Source of the DNA: Bacteroidales bacterium
GTDB lineage: Bacteria; Bacteroidota; Bacteroidia; Bacteroidales; JAIOZK01
Direction: 5' to 3'
DNA length: 40,728 bases
NCBI GenBank assembly: GCA_021738625.1
Contig: JAIPBS010000041.1
Coordinates: 1 to 40,728, forward strand
The position numbers were made by a program, and so were the translations under genes. Numbering within the stretch: position 1 is the stretch's first letter; the number at the start of each line of letters is the position of its first letter. Under the pieces are notes generated by a model. That model saw only the letters and a program-made list of their open reading frames with translations. It did not search any database and had not been told where the DNA came from. Shown piece after piece: positions 1 through 8,577 of this stretch.

Positions 1-154
1 TATTTGTCAGATGTTTGCTAACTGCCGGCACATTCACCCCAAACAATTCAGCCATTGCTTTTTGAGTAAGCCAAAATGTGCCGTTTTGAAAATAAACCGA
101 AACGCTTACTTTTTTATCAGATGTGTTGTAAAACAATAAATCTCTTGCTTTCAT
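1..154 (-). CDS. RhuM-family protein, N-terminus only (runs off the window)
   Basis: Reading the minus strand from the ATG at 154 gives 51 codons open to the window edge. The protein starts MKARDLLFYNTSDKKVSVSV and continues with FWLTQKAMAELFGVNVPAVS. This parallels the N-terminus of the neighbouring RhuM gene (IDVRLEDETVWLTQAQLCEL), including the WLTQ...ELF helix-turn-helix-like stretch followed by a VS/IS-x-H-hydrophobic segment. RhuM proteins are found on genomic and pathogenicity islands and their biochemical role is unsettled. The gene lies 140 nt downstream of the first RhuM gene and has its own promoter-like block at 203-222, so it may be transcribed separately. Seen: the alignment of the N-termini. 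Inferred: that the rest of the family follows outside the window. Confidence 0.72.
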   Translation of the reverse strand, partial: MKARDLLFYNTSDKKVSVSVYFQNGTFWLTQKAMAELFGVNVPAVSKHLTN

Positions 155-202
155 ATCAATAATAATTATCTGGTCAAGCCGGTCCTTGAAATCATCGTTA
201 AT

Positions 203-222
203 CAACCAAATTTAACATTTTC
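203..222 (-). promoter_or_regulatory. Promoter-like block for the edge RhuM gene
   Basis: On the minus strand this block contains TAAATTTG (plus-strand 207-214), an exact match to the Bacteroidota -7 consensus TAnnTTTG. It is about 50 nt upstream of the ATG at 154. The nearest TTTG-type upstream element is about 24 nt away, slightly long. All 20 bases but one recur at 20841-20860, upstream of the big helicase gene. Confidence 0.45.
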
Positions 223-294
223 TTATATACCGGCTAAACAAAAAACATCTAAACAAGGACAAATAACAAGAAATTGGGAGGTGCTCCTGACTTT

Positions 295-1320
295 CTAATT
301 TTCCAACTTTGATTTACCTTTCTCCCGTTTTTTCAATTTTTCAATATCTTCTTCCAGTTCTTTTAGGCTTTCTTCTCTTTCCAGCGTTCTTTGATGTTGT
401 TGGTATTTTTCAAATTCCTCCCCTGATTTCTTCAAAGCCATTTCGTGACTGATCTTTCCTGCATGTGTAAGCAATTCTCTGCCGTTCAGTTGCAGGATAG
501 TGTCCAACCGCTCAATCCAGTCTTTCATATACATGGGAGTGCGTTGTTGTGCCATAGTTTCGGCAAAAGCAAGGTATTGCTCTACCAGTAACCCGAGCAA
601 TTTTATCTCCTCTTCGTTCAGGTAATTTTTGGCAATACTCACATCCGATTTTTTAATTGACATGGTTCCCTTTTTATCAAATGATTGCATCCCCATCAAG
701 GGATGGGATGCATCGGACCTGCGATACACCAGCTCGGCTGCCGTTTGTTTGCTGATGGCCCAAAGAAGCTTGTTTTGTACCACTTTAAAAAACTGAATCG
801 TTTTTTCATCCTTAGGGTCATAGTCGATGCTTGTAGCGTATATATCCTTGATTTTCTGATAAAAAAACCGTTCCGAGAGACGAATTTCCCGGATGCGTTC
901 CTGCAACTCGCTAAAGTAATTCATTGAACTACCCGACTTAAAACGATCATCATTCAGCGCAAAGCCCTTGATGATGTATTCTTTCAGCCGTTGGGTTGCC
1001 CAGATACGGAATTGTGTACCCTGAGGTGATTTAACGCGGTAGCCCACCGAAATGATTACATCGAGATTGTAATGGTCAATATCCCGTTCTACTTTTCGGT
1101 TACCCTCCATTTGAACTGTTCGGAAATTCCGAACAGTTGCCGATGGGGATAATTCACCTTCTTCAAACACATTTTTGATATGTTCACTGATGGTTGCCTT
1201 TGACTTTTGAAACAATTCGCAGAGCTGAGCCTGCGTCAGCCATACGGTTTCATCCTCCAACCGGACATCAATCTTGATGTCGCCTGCTTTGTTCTGATAT
1301 AGGAGTATTTCACTGTTCAT
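295..1320 (-). CDS. rhuM: RhuM-family (Virulence_RhuM) protein
   Basis: A full-length 341-aa member of the RhuM family, named after a gene on Salmonella pathogenicity island 3. Early on there is a HTH-like segment (WLTQAQLCELFQKSKATISE, about residues 27-46). The family's most conserved block follows, NLDVIISVGYRVKSPQGTQF (about residues 85-104), then IWATQRLKEYIIKGF. The last 40 residues are charged and probably form a coiled coil (EREESLKELEEDIEKLKKRE). The enzymatic or DNA-binding role is not established, but the HTH-like N-terminus suggests nucleic-acid binding. It follows the winged-helix gene by 32 nt at the end of the McrBC cluster, and a second RhuM gene comes next. Such genes are typical cargo of defence islands. 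Confidence 0.85.
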   Translation of the reverse strand: MNSEILLYQNKAGDIKIDVRLEDETVWLTQAQLCELFQKSKATISEHIKNVFEEGELSPSATVRNFRTVQMEGNRKVERDIDHYNLDVIISVGYRVKSPQGTQFRIWATQRLKEYIIKGFALNDDRFKSGSSMNYFSELQERIREIRLSERFFYQKIKDIYATSIDYDPKDEKTIQFFKVVQNKLLWAISKQTAAELVYRRSDASHPLMGMQSFDKKGTMSIKKSDVSIAKNYLNEEEIKLLGLLVEQYLAFAETMAQQRTPMYMKDWIERLDTILQLNGRELLTHAGKISHEMALKKSGEEFEKYQQHQRTLEREESLKELEEDIEKLKKREKGKSKLEN

Positions 1321-1352
1321 TTTGACTTTAACCTGTTATTGGTGTAGTTCTA

Positions 1353-1811
1353 TCAAATTTCAAACCCTCCCAGAAACATTTTTCCCTTTTCAGAGATAAC
1401 ATACTTCTGATAAGGATCCCGGGGTTTATTAGTTTTGGTTAACTCAATCAACCCATGGTCTCTCAACGGTTTCACATAATCATCCCGCAAACTGCTCCTG
1501 CTGCTGAACTGCATTTTCTCCATCAGCTTTTCCATACTGATGGGTTCCATCAGGAACAACAGTATCCTAAGAATATTCTTTCCCCTGTTCTTTAATAGCT
1601 TCACTCCTTTTTCCTCCATGCTTGACTCCATTTCCAAGTCTTCCATCCGGATGTCCATGTCTATCAAAAACCTAACCTTTTCGAGCTTCACTCCGTTTTC
1701 GTACCAGCTTAACCCCAGTTTTAGTATCAGTTCATCCGGATTATCCATCTTATCTATAACATCAGGAGCTTCAATATTTTTAATACTATTAATCCTTTGA
1801 TTCACTGTCAT
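1353..1811 (-). CDS. Small winged-helix protein, function unknown
   Basis: A 152-aa protein. The second half looks like a winged helix-turn-helix: ILRILLFLMEPISMEKLMEK (helix pair), then SSRSSLRDDYVKPLRDHGLI (recognition helix) and a basic wing ending YVISEKGKMFL. This layout resembles the C-terminal wHTH found in Fic proteins and AlbA/RecG-like regulators, but no Fic or AlbA domain is present. It could be a free-standing regulator or the detached tail of a larger protein. It starts 27 nt after mcrC ends and is followed 32 nt later by rhuM, so co-transcription with the McrBC genes is likely. I cannot name a family with confidence. Confidence 0.7.
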   Translation of the reverse strand: MTVNQRINSIKNIEAPDVIDKMDNPDELILKLGLSWYENGVKLEKVRFLIDMDIRMEDLEMESSMEEKGVKLLKNRGKNILRILLFLMEPISMEKLMEKMQFSSRSSLRDDYVKPLRDHGLIELTKTNKPRDPYQKYVISEKGKMFLGGFEI

Positions 1812-1838
1812 TCGGATTTTTATTCTATGCTAATAATT

Positions 1839-3089
1839 TCATAGACTGCTTATTTCCGGAATAGAGATTCCAACTTTATAAAATTTTTCAAATTGTTTGA
1901 TTGGAAAGTCAAAAAGGCGGTGTTCTGTTAAATTGCTTTCTGCTGATTGGTCGGGATAAACAATCAGGCAATCTAAAACAGTATTGCCCCAATCTGATGG
2001 TTTTATACTCAATTTTTCAAGTGTCCCTCTGTCTCTGGCATAAGCACTCAGCTGTCTTACATCTTCTATTGCATAATCCTCGTTTTTATATTTAGGCTTG
2101 TATTTAGAATCAATTACAGTTTCTTTTCCTTTCGTCGTTCTTAAAAAATCAAGTTCGCCGAATTTCGCACCTGACTGAAAAATGATGTCTTTAGGACCCA
2201 AAGTATCTTTAAGTTTACCAAGTACATACAATTCAAAAACCAGAGGCATATTAATCCAAAATGGAGGCACTTCAATCTCTTCATTCTCCTTTATGAAGTT
2301 GATGTTAAAGCCAAATCTTTTCAAAATGATGATTGCTAATTCAACTGCTTTTGAATATTCCGAGTAGAATGGGTTATGCCGAACAGATTTAACTTCACTT
2401 ATACTAATATTTTCATCAACTTGCTCGAATGCAGGAAGAATGAATTTTAAAGTTTCATCTAATTCTATGTCTTTGCGGTGGCTCATTTTTAAATATCTCT
2501 TCAAAAACAAAAGAGCTTTTTTGATTATTCTGTTCTCCGGTTGATTTAATCCAAATTCATCGTAACTACAGATGGTGTTCAGGTTTTTATTTTTAAAAGT
2601 ATTTTGCTTTAAAGTTTGAGAAACAAGTACTTTGCCTTTTACCCTCCCATAAAGATTATTTTTCACTTTGTAATAACCCTTTTTAAGCCCTTTACGGACA
2701 ATAGTTTGAGCAACTTGTAAAAAGTAAACAATAATCAGTGGAGTTATTAAATCTTGCTGTTGATTGATTTTAATTGTTGGTTTATCGAACTCTATCTTGA
2801 ATAAATCATCACCATGTTTAAGAATTTCAGGATGTTTAAAGCTCTCGGATAACATTCTCAAATAATCAATTTGATGCGATGATGAATCCAGTTTTGGAGT
2901 AACATATAGGACCTTTTGAGTGTCTGCTAACCAACTTAAACCAATGAAATAGTCTGTTTTAAATCCTTTCTGCTGAATATCAACAGACTTAATCAATTTG
3001 TTTGGCTTTTTAAGCAAAGCAATAAGTTCATCTTCGGTTAAAAGATAACAGAACTGATGCTCATTGATATGTATTAATTGCTCAGACAT
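1839..3089 (-). CDS. mcrC: McrC-like nuclease subunit of a type IV restriction system
   Basis: A 416-aa protein, within the usual McrC size range. McrC pairs with the GTPase McrB and supplies the PD-(D/E)XK nuclease that cuts methylated or otherwise modified DNA. The N-terminal part has the McrC-type core LSWLADTQKVLYVTPKLD (about residues 51-68). The catalytic region lies near residues 305-335: GELDFLRTTKGKETVIDSKY gives the acidic residue of ELDFL and the D-x-K of VIDSKYK. Its start overlaps the end of mcrB by 8 nt (3082-3089), which implies translational coupling. A full catalytic set is visible, so the protein looks active. Confidence 0.9.
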   Translation of the reverse strand: MSEQLIHINEHQFCYLLTEDELIALLKKPNKLIKSVDIQQKGFKTDYFIGLSWLADTQKVLYVTPKLDSSSHQIDYLRMLSESFKHPEILKHGDDLFKIEFDKPTIKINQQQDLITPLIIVYFLQVAQTIVRKGLKKGYYKVKNNLYGRVKGKVLVSQTLKQNTFKNKNLNTICSYDEFGLNQPENRIIKKALLFLKRYLKMSHRKDIELDETLKFILPAFEQVDENISISEVKSVRHNPFYSEYSKAVELAIIILKRFGFNINFIKENEEIEVPPFWINMPLVFELYVLGKLKDTLGPKDIIFQSGAKFGELDFLRTTKGKETVIDSKYKPKYKNEDYAIEDVRQLSAYARDRGTLEKLSIKPSDWGNTVLDCLIVYPDQSAESNLTEHRLFDFPIKQFEKFYKVGISIPEISSL

Positions 3090-5055
3090 TCAAGTCATTT
3101 ACTTTTTCTTTTGCAGATTCAAGTAAGACGCCATCATTAATGTATTCAATCAATAATGGCTTTATTTCATACTTTAACTTCATTGCTATTTCGTTATCAT
3201 CTACCAAAAAATAACTATGGCCAATTTGAATTGCTTGCTGGTCAAATTCCGGTGAAGTATGGTCATCAAATATTTGCTTAACAACAATAAAAAGTGATTT
3301 TGCTTTATTGTGTGTGATTGCAGAATCATCTGAAAGTACAGGTATGAAAGTGAATCTCCTGCGAATGGCATAGTCAATGTGGCTCACGCTTCGGTCGGCT
3401 GTATTCATCGTTCCAATAACGTAAAGATTGTGGGGTAACACAATTTCATTTGTGCCTCCACTTAGCTTATACAAAGAATTTACACTTTTGCCACGGTATT
3501 CCAATGCATAGATAAGCTCACCTAATACAGAAGTTAGATTTGCCCGGTTGATTTCATCAATGATTAGCACGAATGCTTTATGTTGATTTTCAGCTTTGGC
3601 AGCTTCTTCGGCAAATGAGGCTAGTATTCTGTTTTCTACATCATACTTGATTTTCTCTCCTTCAGCATCCACTTTTATTCCTCTTACAAAATCTTCATAA
3701 GTGTATGAAGGATGGAATTGAATCAATTTAACCTGTTCATTGTCTTCAATTTCCGGCTCTTTCTGGAAAATTTGCTTATCAATCGCCTCAATAAGTGAAG
3801 TTGACTTTTCAGCATCGCTTGTAAGCCATTCAGCTATTTGCTTTGCCAATCTGGTTTTACCGCTACCTGGCGGGCCCTGTAAAATCAGATTTTTATATTT
3901 TTCTGCGGAATGATTTATCATAACTTTTTGGATTTTTCTTATGTTATCTAAAAAAATAAATGTGGCAGGATAGGCTTCTCTGAACTTGCGAATGGTTTTT
4001 TCTGATGCGTGGCTAAAACCAGCCCATTGACCTAATGCGTCATCTTCAATTTTCTTTTCCTGCTTTACCAACCATACAACTTTGATGCTTTTGTCTTTTT
4101 CATATCCATTAGGTAAATATTCATTATGAACCACCAAGGCAACACCTCCCAGTTTTTTAGTTCCCCGTCTTACCAGCACAATATCACCTTTTGTAAAATC
4201 AGTTACCGGATATGTTTTTGTACCACTTGTACTCTCTTCTCCCCCAGTCCAAACCGCATTTTGGTCAATAAAATCCTGAATGTAGTCTTTGTCTTTCTGC
4301 CCATTCACCCAGCTGCTTACCTGGCAGTATTTATATGAAACCCTCAACTGGTCTTGGTCAGCTGAATTAATAAGTACATTTAACAGGTTTATTTCATAAA
4401 GGTCACATCCCGGAAAGGCATTTTTTAATTTTTCAATGGCTTGATGATATATGGAAATTCCCTTCTTGTCAATTTTGGAAACCACCTGTTTCAAATCTGC
4501 CAATTCAGAAACAGGCAGTGAGTTCATTTGTGTATCAAAAGGAATGTACTGCTTCGGATTGATTAAGAACATTGCCTGGCTCAGTTTGCTGAAGCGAACA
4601 TTTTTTAATGATAGCACATTACGGAAATCATTTTCATCAATAATGCTTCCATTATAAACCTGCGTGAATAAATTCCATAAATAAGCATTTCCTATGGTAC
4701 TTTCATCTTTGTTAATGTAGTTGCCTTTGGAGTAAAAAAGGCTTAAGGTATGGGGCGTTGGAGTGGGAAAAACATAATCAGTTGGAATTGGTTCTGCCAA
4801 ACCAAAAGCATTTTTCGCACTGGTGAATGTGTCTATACGTTGATTCTTGGTATTGCGCTGGGCTAAAGCATAGATATACGAAAACGGGTCAATGGTTGAA
4901 TGTTGCAATATGGCGTGCTTCTGTTGAAAAGTGTTATTTGCAATTTCCAAAAGCTTTGTTTCTCTATTGGTTGCATCTTTGGCAAACTCAGCAATTTTCT
5001 CACAAATAGCTCTAAAGAATGGCACCCAATCGTAATATGTAATGTTGTTATTCAT
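3082..5055 (-). CDS. mcrB: McrB-like AAA+ GTPase of a type IV restriction system
   Basis: A 657-aa protein. The C-terminal half is an McrB-type AAA+ motor: Walker A GPPGSGKT (394-401), Walker B VLIIDEINRANL (496-507) with the McrB-signature EINRAN, and the sensor stretch IGTMNTADRSVSHIDYAIRR (547-566). McrB motors hydrolyse GTP and translocate DNA for McrC. The N-terminal 250 residues include AMFLINPKQYIPFDTQM, seen in other McrB-like N-termini. Residues about 285-335 (DFTKGDIVLVRRGTKKLGGV) look like a small beta-rich reader domain, possibly EVE-like; that is a guess. Such N-terminal domains set the specificity for modified bases, which cannot be predicted here. It follows the DUF262 relic by 10 nt and overlaps mcrC. 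Confidence 0.9.
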   Translation of the reverse strand: MNNNITYYDWVPFFRAICEKIAEFAKDATNRETKLLEIANNTFQQKHAILQHSTIDPFSYIYALAQRNTKNQRIDTFTSAKNAFGLAEPIPTDYVFPTPTPHTLSLFYSKGNYINKDESTIGNAYLWNLFTQVYNGSIIDENDFRNVLSLKNVRFSKLSQAMFLINPKQYIPFDTQMNSLPVSELADLKQVVSKIDKKGISIYHQAIEKLKNAFPGCDLYEINLLNVLINSADQDQLRVSYKYCQVSSWVNGQKDKDYIQDFIDQNAVWTGGEESTSGTKTYPVTDFTKGDIVLVRRGTKKLGGVALVVHNEYLPNGYEKDKSIKVVWLVKQEKKIEDDALGQWAGFSHASEKTIRKFREAYPATFIFLDNIRKIQKVMINHSAEKYKNLILQGPPGSGKTRLAKQIAEWLTSDAEKSTSLIEAIDKQIFQKEPEIEDNEQVKLIQFHPSYTYEDFVRGIKVDAEGEKIKYDVENRILASFAEEAAKAENQHKAFVLIIDEINRANLTSVLGELIYALEYRGKSVNSLYKLSGGTNEIVLPHNLYVIGTMNTADRSVSHIDYAIRRRFTFIPVLSDDSAITHNKAKSLFIVVKQIFDDHTSPEFDQQAIQIGHSYFLVDDNEIAMKLKYEIKPLLIEYINDGVLLESAKEKVNDLNV

Positions 5056-5065
5056 AAATTCAAAT

Positions 5066-5482
5066 TTACTTCAATGCTTCCTTTATTATCCCTACTTCCT
5101 CAATACTATGCAAGGTTTCTATGGTATTGTGCATCGGGTGGCTGGGGTCGTACAAACCCTCAAACTCGGTTTGTACAATGGCCAGTTTTTCTTCCTGGCT
5201 CAAAGCATCATTTATGGACTTTAAACGTGCCAGCCAATATGGCTGGTTGGATTCCGGAGCTCCTTCGACAGCTTTTGTTTTGAAGCGAATAGATTCATTC
5301 CCCGATTCCAGGAGCATGACTGCTCCAATTGGAAATGACTTGGCAACACTTGCGATTATTCCCTTTATTCGATTGTCATCCCATACCCAACCACGTTGAA
5401 AATCCGGCAGTTGAATTTTCCCTTTATGGAGATCTCTCAGTATTTCGTAAAGACTTGTCTTTTTTGAATCAAATGTTTCCAT
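5066..5482 (-). pseudogene. DUF262 (GmrSD/ParB-like) gene remnant with a probable internal deletion
   Basis: A 138-aa reading frame. Residues 1-78 are a clear DUF262 N-terminus: LYEILRDLHKGKIQLPDFQR, GWVWDDNRIKGIIASVAKSF, then PIGAVMLLE and GAPESNQ. In intact DUF262 proteins (often over 500 aa) this is followed by a DGQQR motif, which is absent. Instead the frame jumps to a tail (YWLARLKSINDALSQEEKLA to IKEALK) that reads like the end of a larger protein. The simplest reading is an in-frame deletion that removed most of the gene. DUF262 proteins include the type IV restriction enzyme GmrSD, which fits the neighbourhood. A short active protein cannot be excluded. Confidence 0.65.
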
Positions 5483-5565
5483 CCTATATTTTGTTTAATT
5501 ATGATTTCACCATGAATCTCAAGATCAAACCTTTCAAACACGCTTTTAATTGAAACGTTACTCAT
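5437..5565 (-). CDS. Possible 42-aa leader or relic peptide overlapping the DUF262 remnant
   Basis: A minus-strand frame from the ATG at 5565 encodes 42 residues beginning MSNVSIKSVFERFDLEIHGE and ends inside the DUF262 remnant in another frame. It is preceded by an A-rich leader (AACTAAAAACTAAAA before the ATG), the style of start site seen in Bacteroidota. The first 25 residues have a protein-like composition; the rest looks out of frame. It may be the beginning of a gene whose body was lost with the deletion next to it. No family recognised. Confidence 0.25.
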   Translation of the reverse strand: MSNVSIKSVFERFDLEIHGEIIIKQNIGWKHLIQKRQVFTKY

Positions 5566-5634
5566 TTTTAGTTTTTAGTTTGTTTGGTTTGTTTTCCTTT
5601 TTCGATTTTTAGTTATATTCATAGCTTCTTGTTT

Positions 5635-7983
5635 CTAGTTATTGCGACTTTGATGAAATTCCCTCCATTCTCTAAGTTTTATTTCGCTCCAAAGTTCCAA
5701 GCCCAAATATCGATGTACTGAATGGTCACAAATGTAACCTAGCAAATCATTTACTCTCACTGATAGATGAATCTCACCGTAATGAGCTAATGGCCGTAGC
5801 TTCTCATCTGGAAGCAGTTCATTTGCTGTTAATATTAATACTGGATTAAGAGGACGATTACCAGTCCCTTTTCTAAACTCCTCAACCAATGGTATGATTA
5901 AATCAATTTCTTCCTGAGATAATTCATCATTTAGAGTACAGAACGTCAAAATTGAATTAGGATAATTCTGCCCAATTAATCTAAGCCGGTCAATATCCTT
6001 CTGTGAGAATGATTTATATGTTTTACATTCACAAAATACTGTATCTGGAACATCATTATTTAGTCCACCTTGAAGAAGTTGTAAAAACAGGTCTATTTCA
6101 ATTTCTTGCTTATTTTTTTTCAACTCAAAATTCATACCTACGGTCAAACGATCATGCATTTTAGCAAATGCTTCTTTAAAAAACTCAATGGCGAAATATG
6201 AGCAAAATAACCCATCTATTTTGTTATTGTTTGTATAAGGTCCCGTTCCAATATATGCCCATTTAAATTCTTTTAGCGGATTATTCTGTGGTGGTTCAAA
6301 AGTTGACCTGCAAGTGGTGCAAGTAACCTTATTTCCTATATTGTTTAAATGAATGAAGAACCTTTGTTGGCATATTTCACAATGTAATTCAACCCCTAAT
6401 TCAATGATCTTACAATCCAACAAAACCTTTATAAACCTTTTCGCATCAGATTCAAAATGCAAAGGTTGATTACGCTTAATGCTAGCAACTAAAGTTTCAT
6501 TTAACACTGCTTTTCCTCCTTCAAATTCCTCAAGGACTTTCAATGCACCTTTTGACATAAAAGGAAATATTCCATAATTACCTCCAAGGTTTTTATAAAT
6601 TTGCTTGGATAGTTTATTACTAGCACCTGAGACTAAGGTAAAATTATTCTTTCTAAAGAAGGTCTTTAAAAACTCGATTGCCTCTGGTATAAAAAAACTT
6701 GCATGACTGTTTACTTTTGATATTCTTACTACACCTCCTCTTGATATCCGAACATCTCCGATATCATGCGTTAATCTTGACCAATCAACTCCTGTAATTC
6801 CATCCAAAACATTTGGAAAACTACACAGATTATCAAGAAAATGGAACTTGGATCTAACCTTATAAAACTTTTCGAAGCCGAAAGACCTGGTTTTGAACAA
6901 GGGTTCAATTAAGTCATATCGCAAATGCTCACCTTCCGAGGTATTCATCTGTTTGTATTCTACACGGTGAAATAATGAAGCAGAACTAATACCATTGTAA
7001 TCAGCAGTTTCCCTTGTTTCGCCAAATGAAGGCAACCAATTTTGAGCAACAACTGATATTACTTCATCCTTTGATCTGGTGAAAGTAGATATGTAATCAG
7101 CAATTTCATTGAATTGATTCATTTCTAATGAATATCCTTTAATCACATTGGGGCCCAGTGATGTATTCCTGTTATAATTTGTGTAAAATTTCCTGAATGT
7201 CTCATTATAATTGTCCAAGCTTTCACCAATAGGTAATGCCAAACCTTTTCGACCACTAGCGCGTATATTCCACAGATAAATTAGATCGATGAAATTATTC
7301 GGATCATAACAGTAAATATATTCTGTTTCATGGTAAATAGACCTTTTTGTTTTAATTTGAAATAAGTTCAAATCAATGATAGACAGGTGAGGATAATTCA
7401 AAAAGCTAGCAATATTATCACGTTTTATTTCAAATGTTTCAAAAAAAGATTTTCCTTCAAGGGCACTTTTAATTCCCTCATAGTATTTTGAAATTGGTTT
7501 CGTAGAGTTTATTATTAAATGATTATCTTTTGGTGGTGTTTTCGGTAAAATAAATTTTAAATTATCATTTCTAGCAAACTTGAACTCTGATTCAAGTAAG
7601 ATAGATATTATATGTAATATTGATAAACCATATTCAAGTGAATGACTTTCTAATTGCTCCCTTATTTCACTTAACTTGATTAGTATTCTGTCAGAGACAA
7701 AATCTTTAATATATTCAAAATCAATTGAGTCTTCATAAACAATGATGTCTGGATCAAAGTTTAAAAGGAAGTTTGAATAAAATTCAGGTGGATTTAAATG
7801 CGTCCTAAGTTCTTTACGTTGTTGAACTGTAAATCTCTTATATAATGGTAATATTGGATTGTATATTCCTCCCCACAAGGAATGTGATATTTCAACTGCC
7901 CTTCGAAAATCGGCTTTATTCTTTGGCCTGATAAGAAAACAAAATCTGATTGGTGATAATTCTTGTTCAATTCCGACAGTCAT
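5635..7983 (-). CDS. 782-aa defence-island protein with zinc ribbon and PD-(D/E)XK-like motif
   Basis: No family recognised for the whole protein. Near the N-terminus is FCFLIRPKNK followed by LWGGIYNPILPLYKR, a compact hydrophobic/Gly block. Around residues 528-555 there are two cysteine knuckles, CEICQ and CTTCR, about 18 residues apart, a probable zinc ribbon. Around residues 635-665 the order EIDLFLQLL ... FCECKTYKSF gives Asp, then Glu-Cys-Lys after a hydrophobic strand, followed by a helix (SQKDIDRLRLIGQNY). That is the spacing expected of a PD-(D/E)XK nuclease core of Mrr/type IV style. No membrane segment. It starts 63 nt after the tail-anchored gene and is probably co-transcribed with the methylase and helicases upstream. 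Nuclease activity is an inference from the motif alone. Confidence 0.8.
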   Translation of the reverse strand: MTVGIEQELSPIRFCFLIRPKNKADFRRAVEISHSLWGGIYNPILPLYKRFTVQQRKELRTHLNPPEFYSNFLLNFDPDIIVYEDSIDFEYIKDFVSDRILIKLSEIREQLESHSLEYGLSILHIISILLESEFKFARNDNLKFILPKTPPKDNHLIINSTKPISKYYEGIKSALEGKSFFETFEIKRDNIASFLNYPHLSIIDLNLFQIKTKRSIYHETEYIYCYDPNNFIDLIYLWNIRASGRKGLALPIGESLDNYNETFRKFYTNYNRNTSLGPNVIKGYSLEMNQFNEIADYISTFTRSKDEVISVVAQNWLPSFGETRETADYNGISSASLFHRVEYKQMNTSEGEHLRYDLIEPLFKTRSFGFEKFYKVRSKFHFLDNLCSFPNVLDGITGVDWSRLTHDIGDVRISRGGVVRISKVNSHASFFIPEAIEFLKTFFRKNNFTLVSGASNKLSKQIYKNLGGNYGIFPFMSKGALKVLEEFEGGKAVLNETLVASIKRNQPLHFESDAKRFIKVLLDCKIIELGVELHCEICQQRFFIHLNNIGNKVTCTTCRSTFEPPQNNPLKEFKWAYIGTGPYTNNNKIDGLFCSYFAIEFFKEAFAKMHDRLTVGMNFELKKNKQEIEIDLFLQLLQGGLNNDVPDTVFCECKTYKSFSQKDIDRLRLIGQNYPNSILTFCTLNDELSQEEIDLIIPLVEEFRKGTGNRPLNPVLILTANELLPDEKLRPLAHYGEIHLSVRVNDLLGYICDHSVHRYLGLELWSEIKLREWREFHQSRNN

Positions 7984-8046
7984 AACAGTTTGCGTTTATT
8001 GTCATTTCATTTAACCATCCAATATACTGGGATACATAACTGATTA

Positions 8047-8550
8047 CTATTTCCCATACAGAACCGCAAATACTGACAAAACAGCACTACCAACTAAAGC
8101 AATGGCCGGAACAATGATATATGCCCAGCTTCTAAACCTTTCTTCCTTTGATTTTACTTCTAATTCCCATTTCTTCATAATGAGCTCAATTCCAAATTCC
8201 AAGATTTCATTTTTACTTTTGGGTTTGTCTGGTTTTATTCTATATTGCGATGTAAAAGCTGAATTTGTAGTTAAACGATCAATAGCTTCATTAACATCCT
8301 CACCCTCTATGTTTTGAAAGATGGCTTGGAATTTTTCCGGGTGGTTCGTGTAATACCTTTGGTATTCTGTCAATGTTTCAGCTGATAATGGCCTAAAAAG
8401 CTCACGGTTTTTCTTAATTAATTCCCTTACTTTTTCTTCATTTTTAAAATTAAAGTTTTCCTTACAGCTTTTGTAAAACATTATTGGCCGCTGATCATTG
8501 CATGCTTTGACCCAAATGGCAAGCAATTTACTCCATCTTTCATATTTCAT
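8047..8550 (-). CDS. Small tail-anchored membrane protein in the defence operon
   Basis: A 167-aa protein of unknown family. The N-terminal 60 residues are basic and aromatic (KYERWSKLLAIWVKACNDQR) and predicted helical. The middle is acidic and helical (NIEGEDVNEAIDRLTTNSAF). The C-terminus has a single hydrophobic helix, WAYIIVPAIALVGSAVLSVF (about residues 142-161), ending AVLYGK with no tail behind it, so the bulk should face the cytoplasm. It starts 27 nt after the methyltransferase stop and precedes the 782-aa protein by 63 nt, which argues for one transcript. A membrane anchor or effector role in the defence operon is conceivable but not shown by the sequence. Confidence 0.72.
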   Translation of the reverse strand: MKYERWSKLLAIWVKACNDQRPIMFYKSCKENFNFKNEEKVRELIKKNRELFRPLSAETLTEYQRYYTNHPEKFQAIFQNIEGEDVNEAIDRLTTNSAFTSQYRIKPDKPKSKNEILEFGIELIMKKWELEVKSKEERFRSWAYIIVPAIALVGSAVLSVFAVLYGK

Positions 8551-8577
8551 AGTTCTTATTATTTTGGTTTAAACTTA

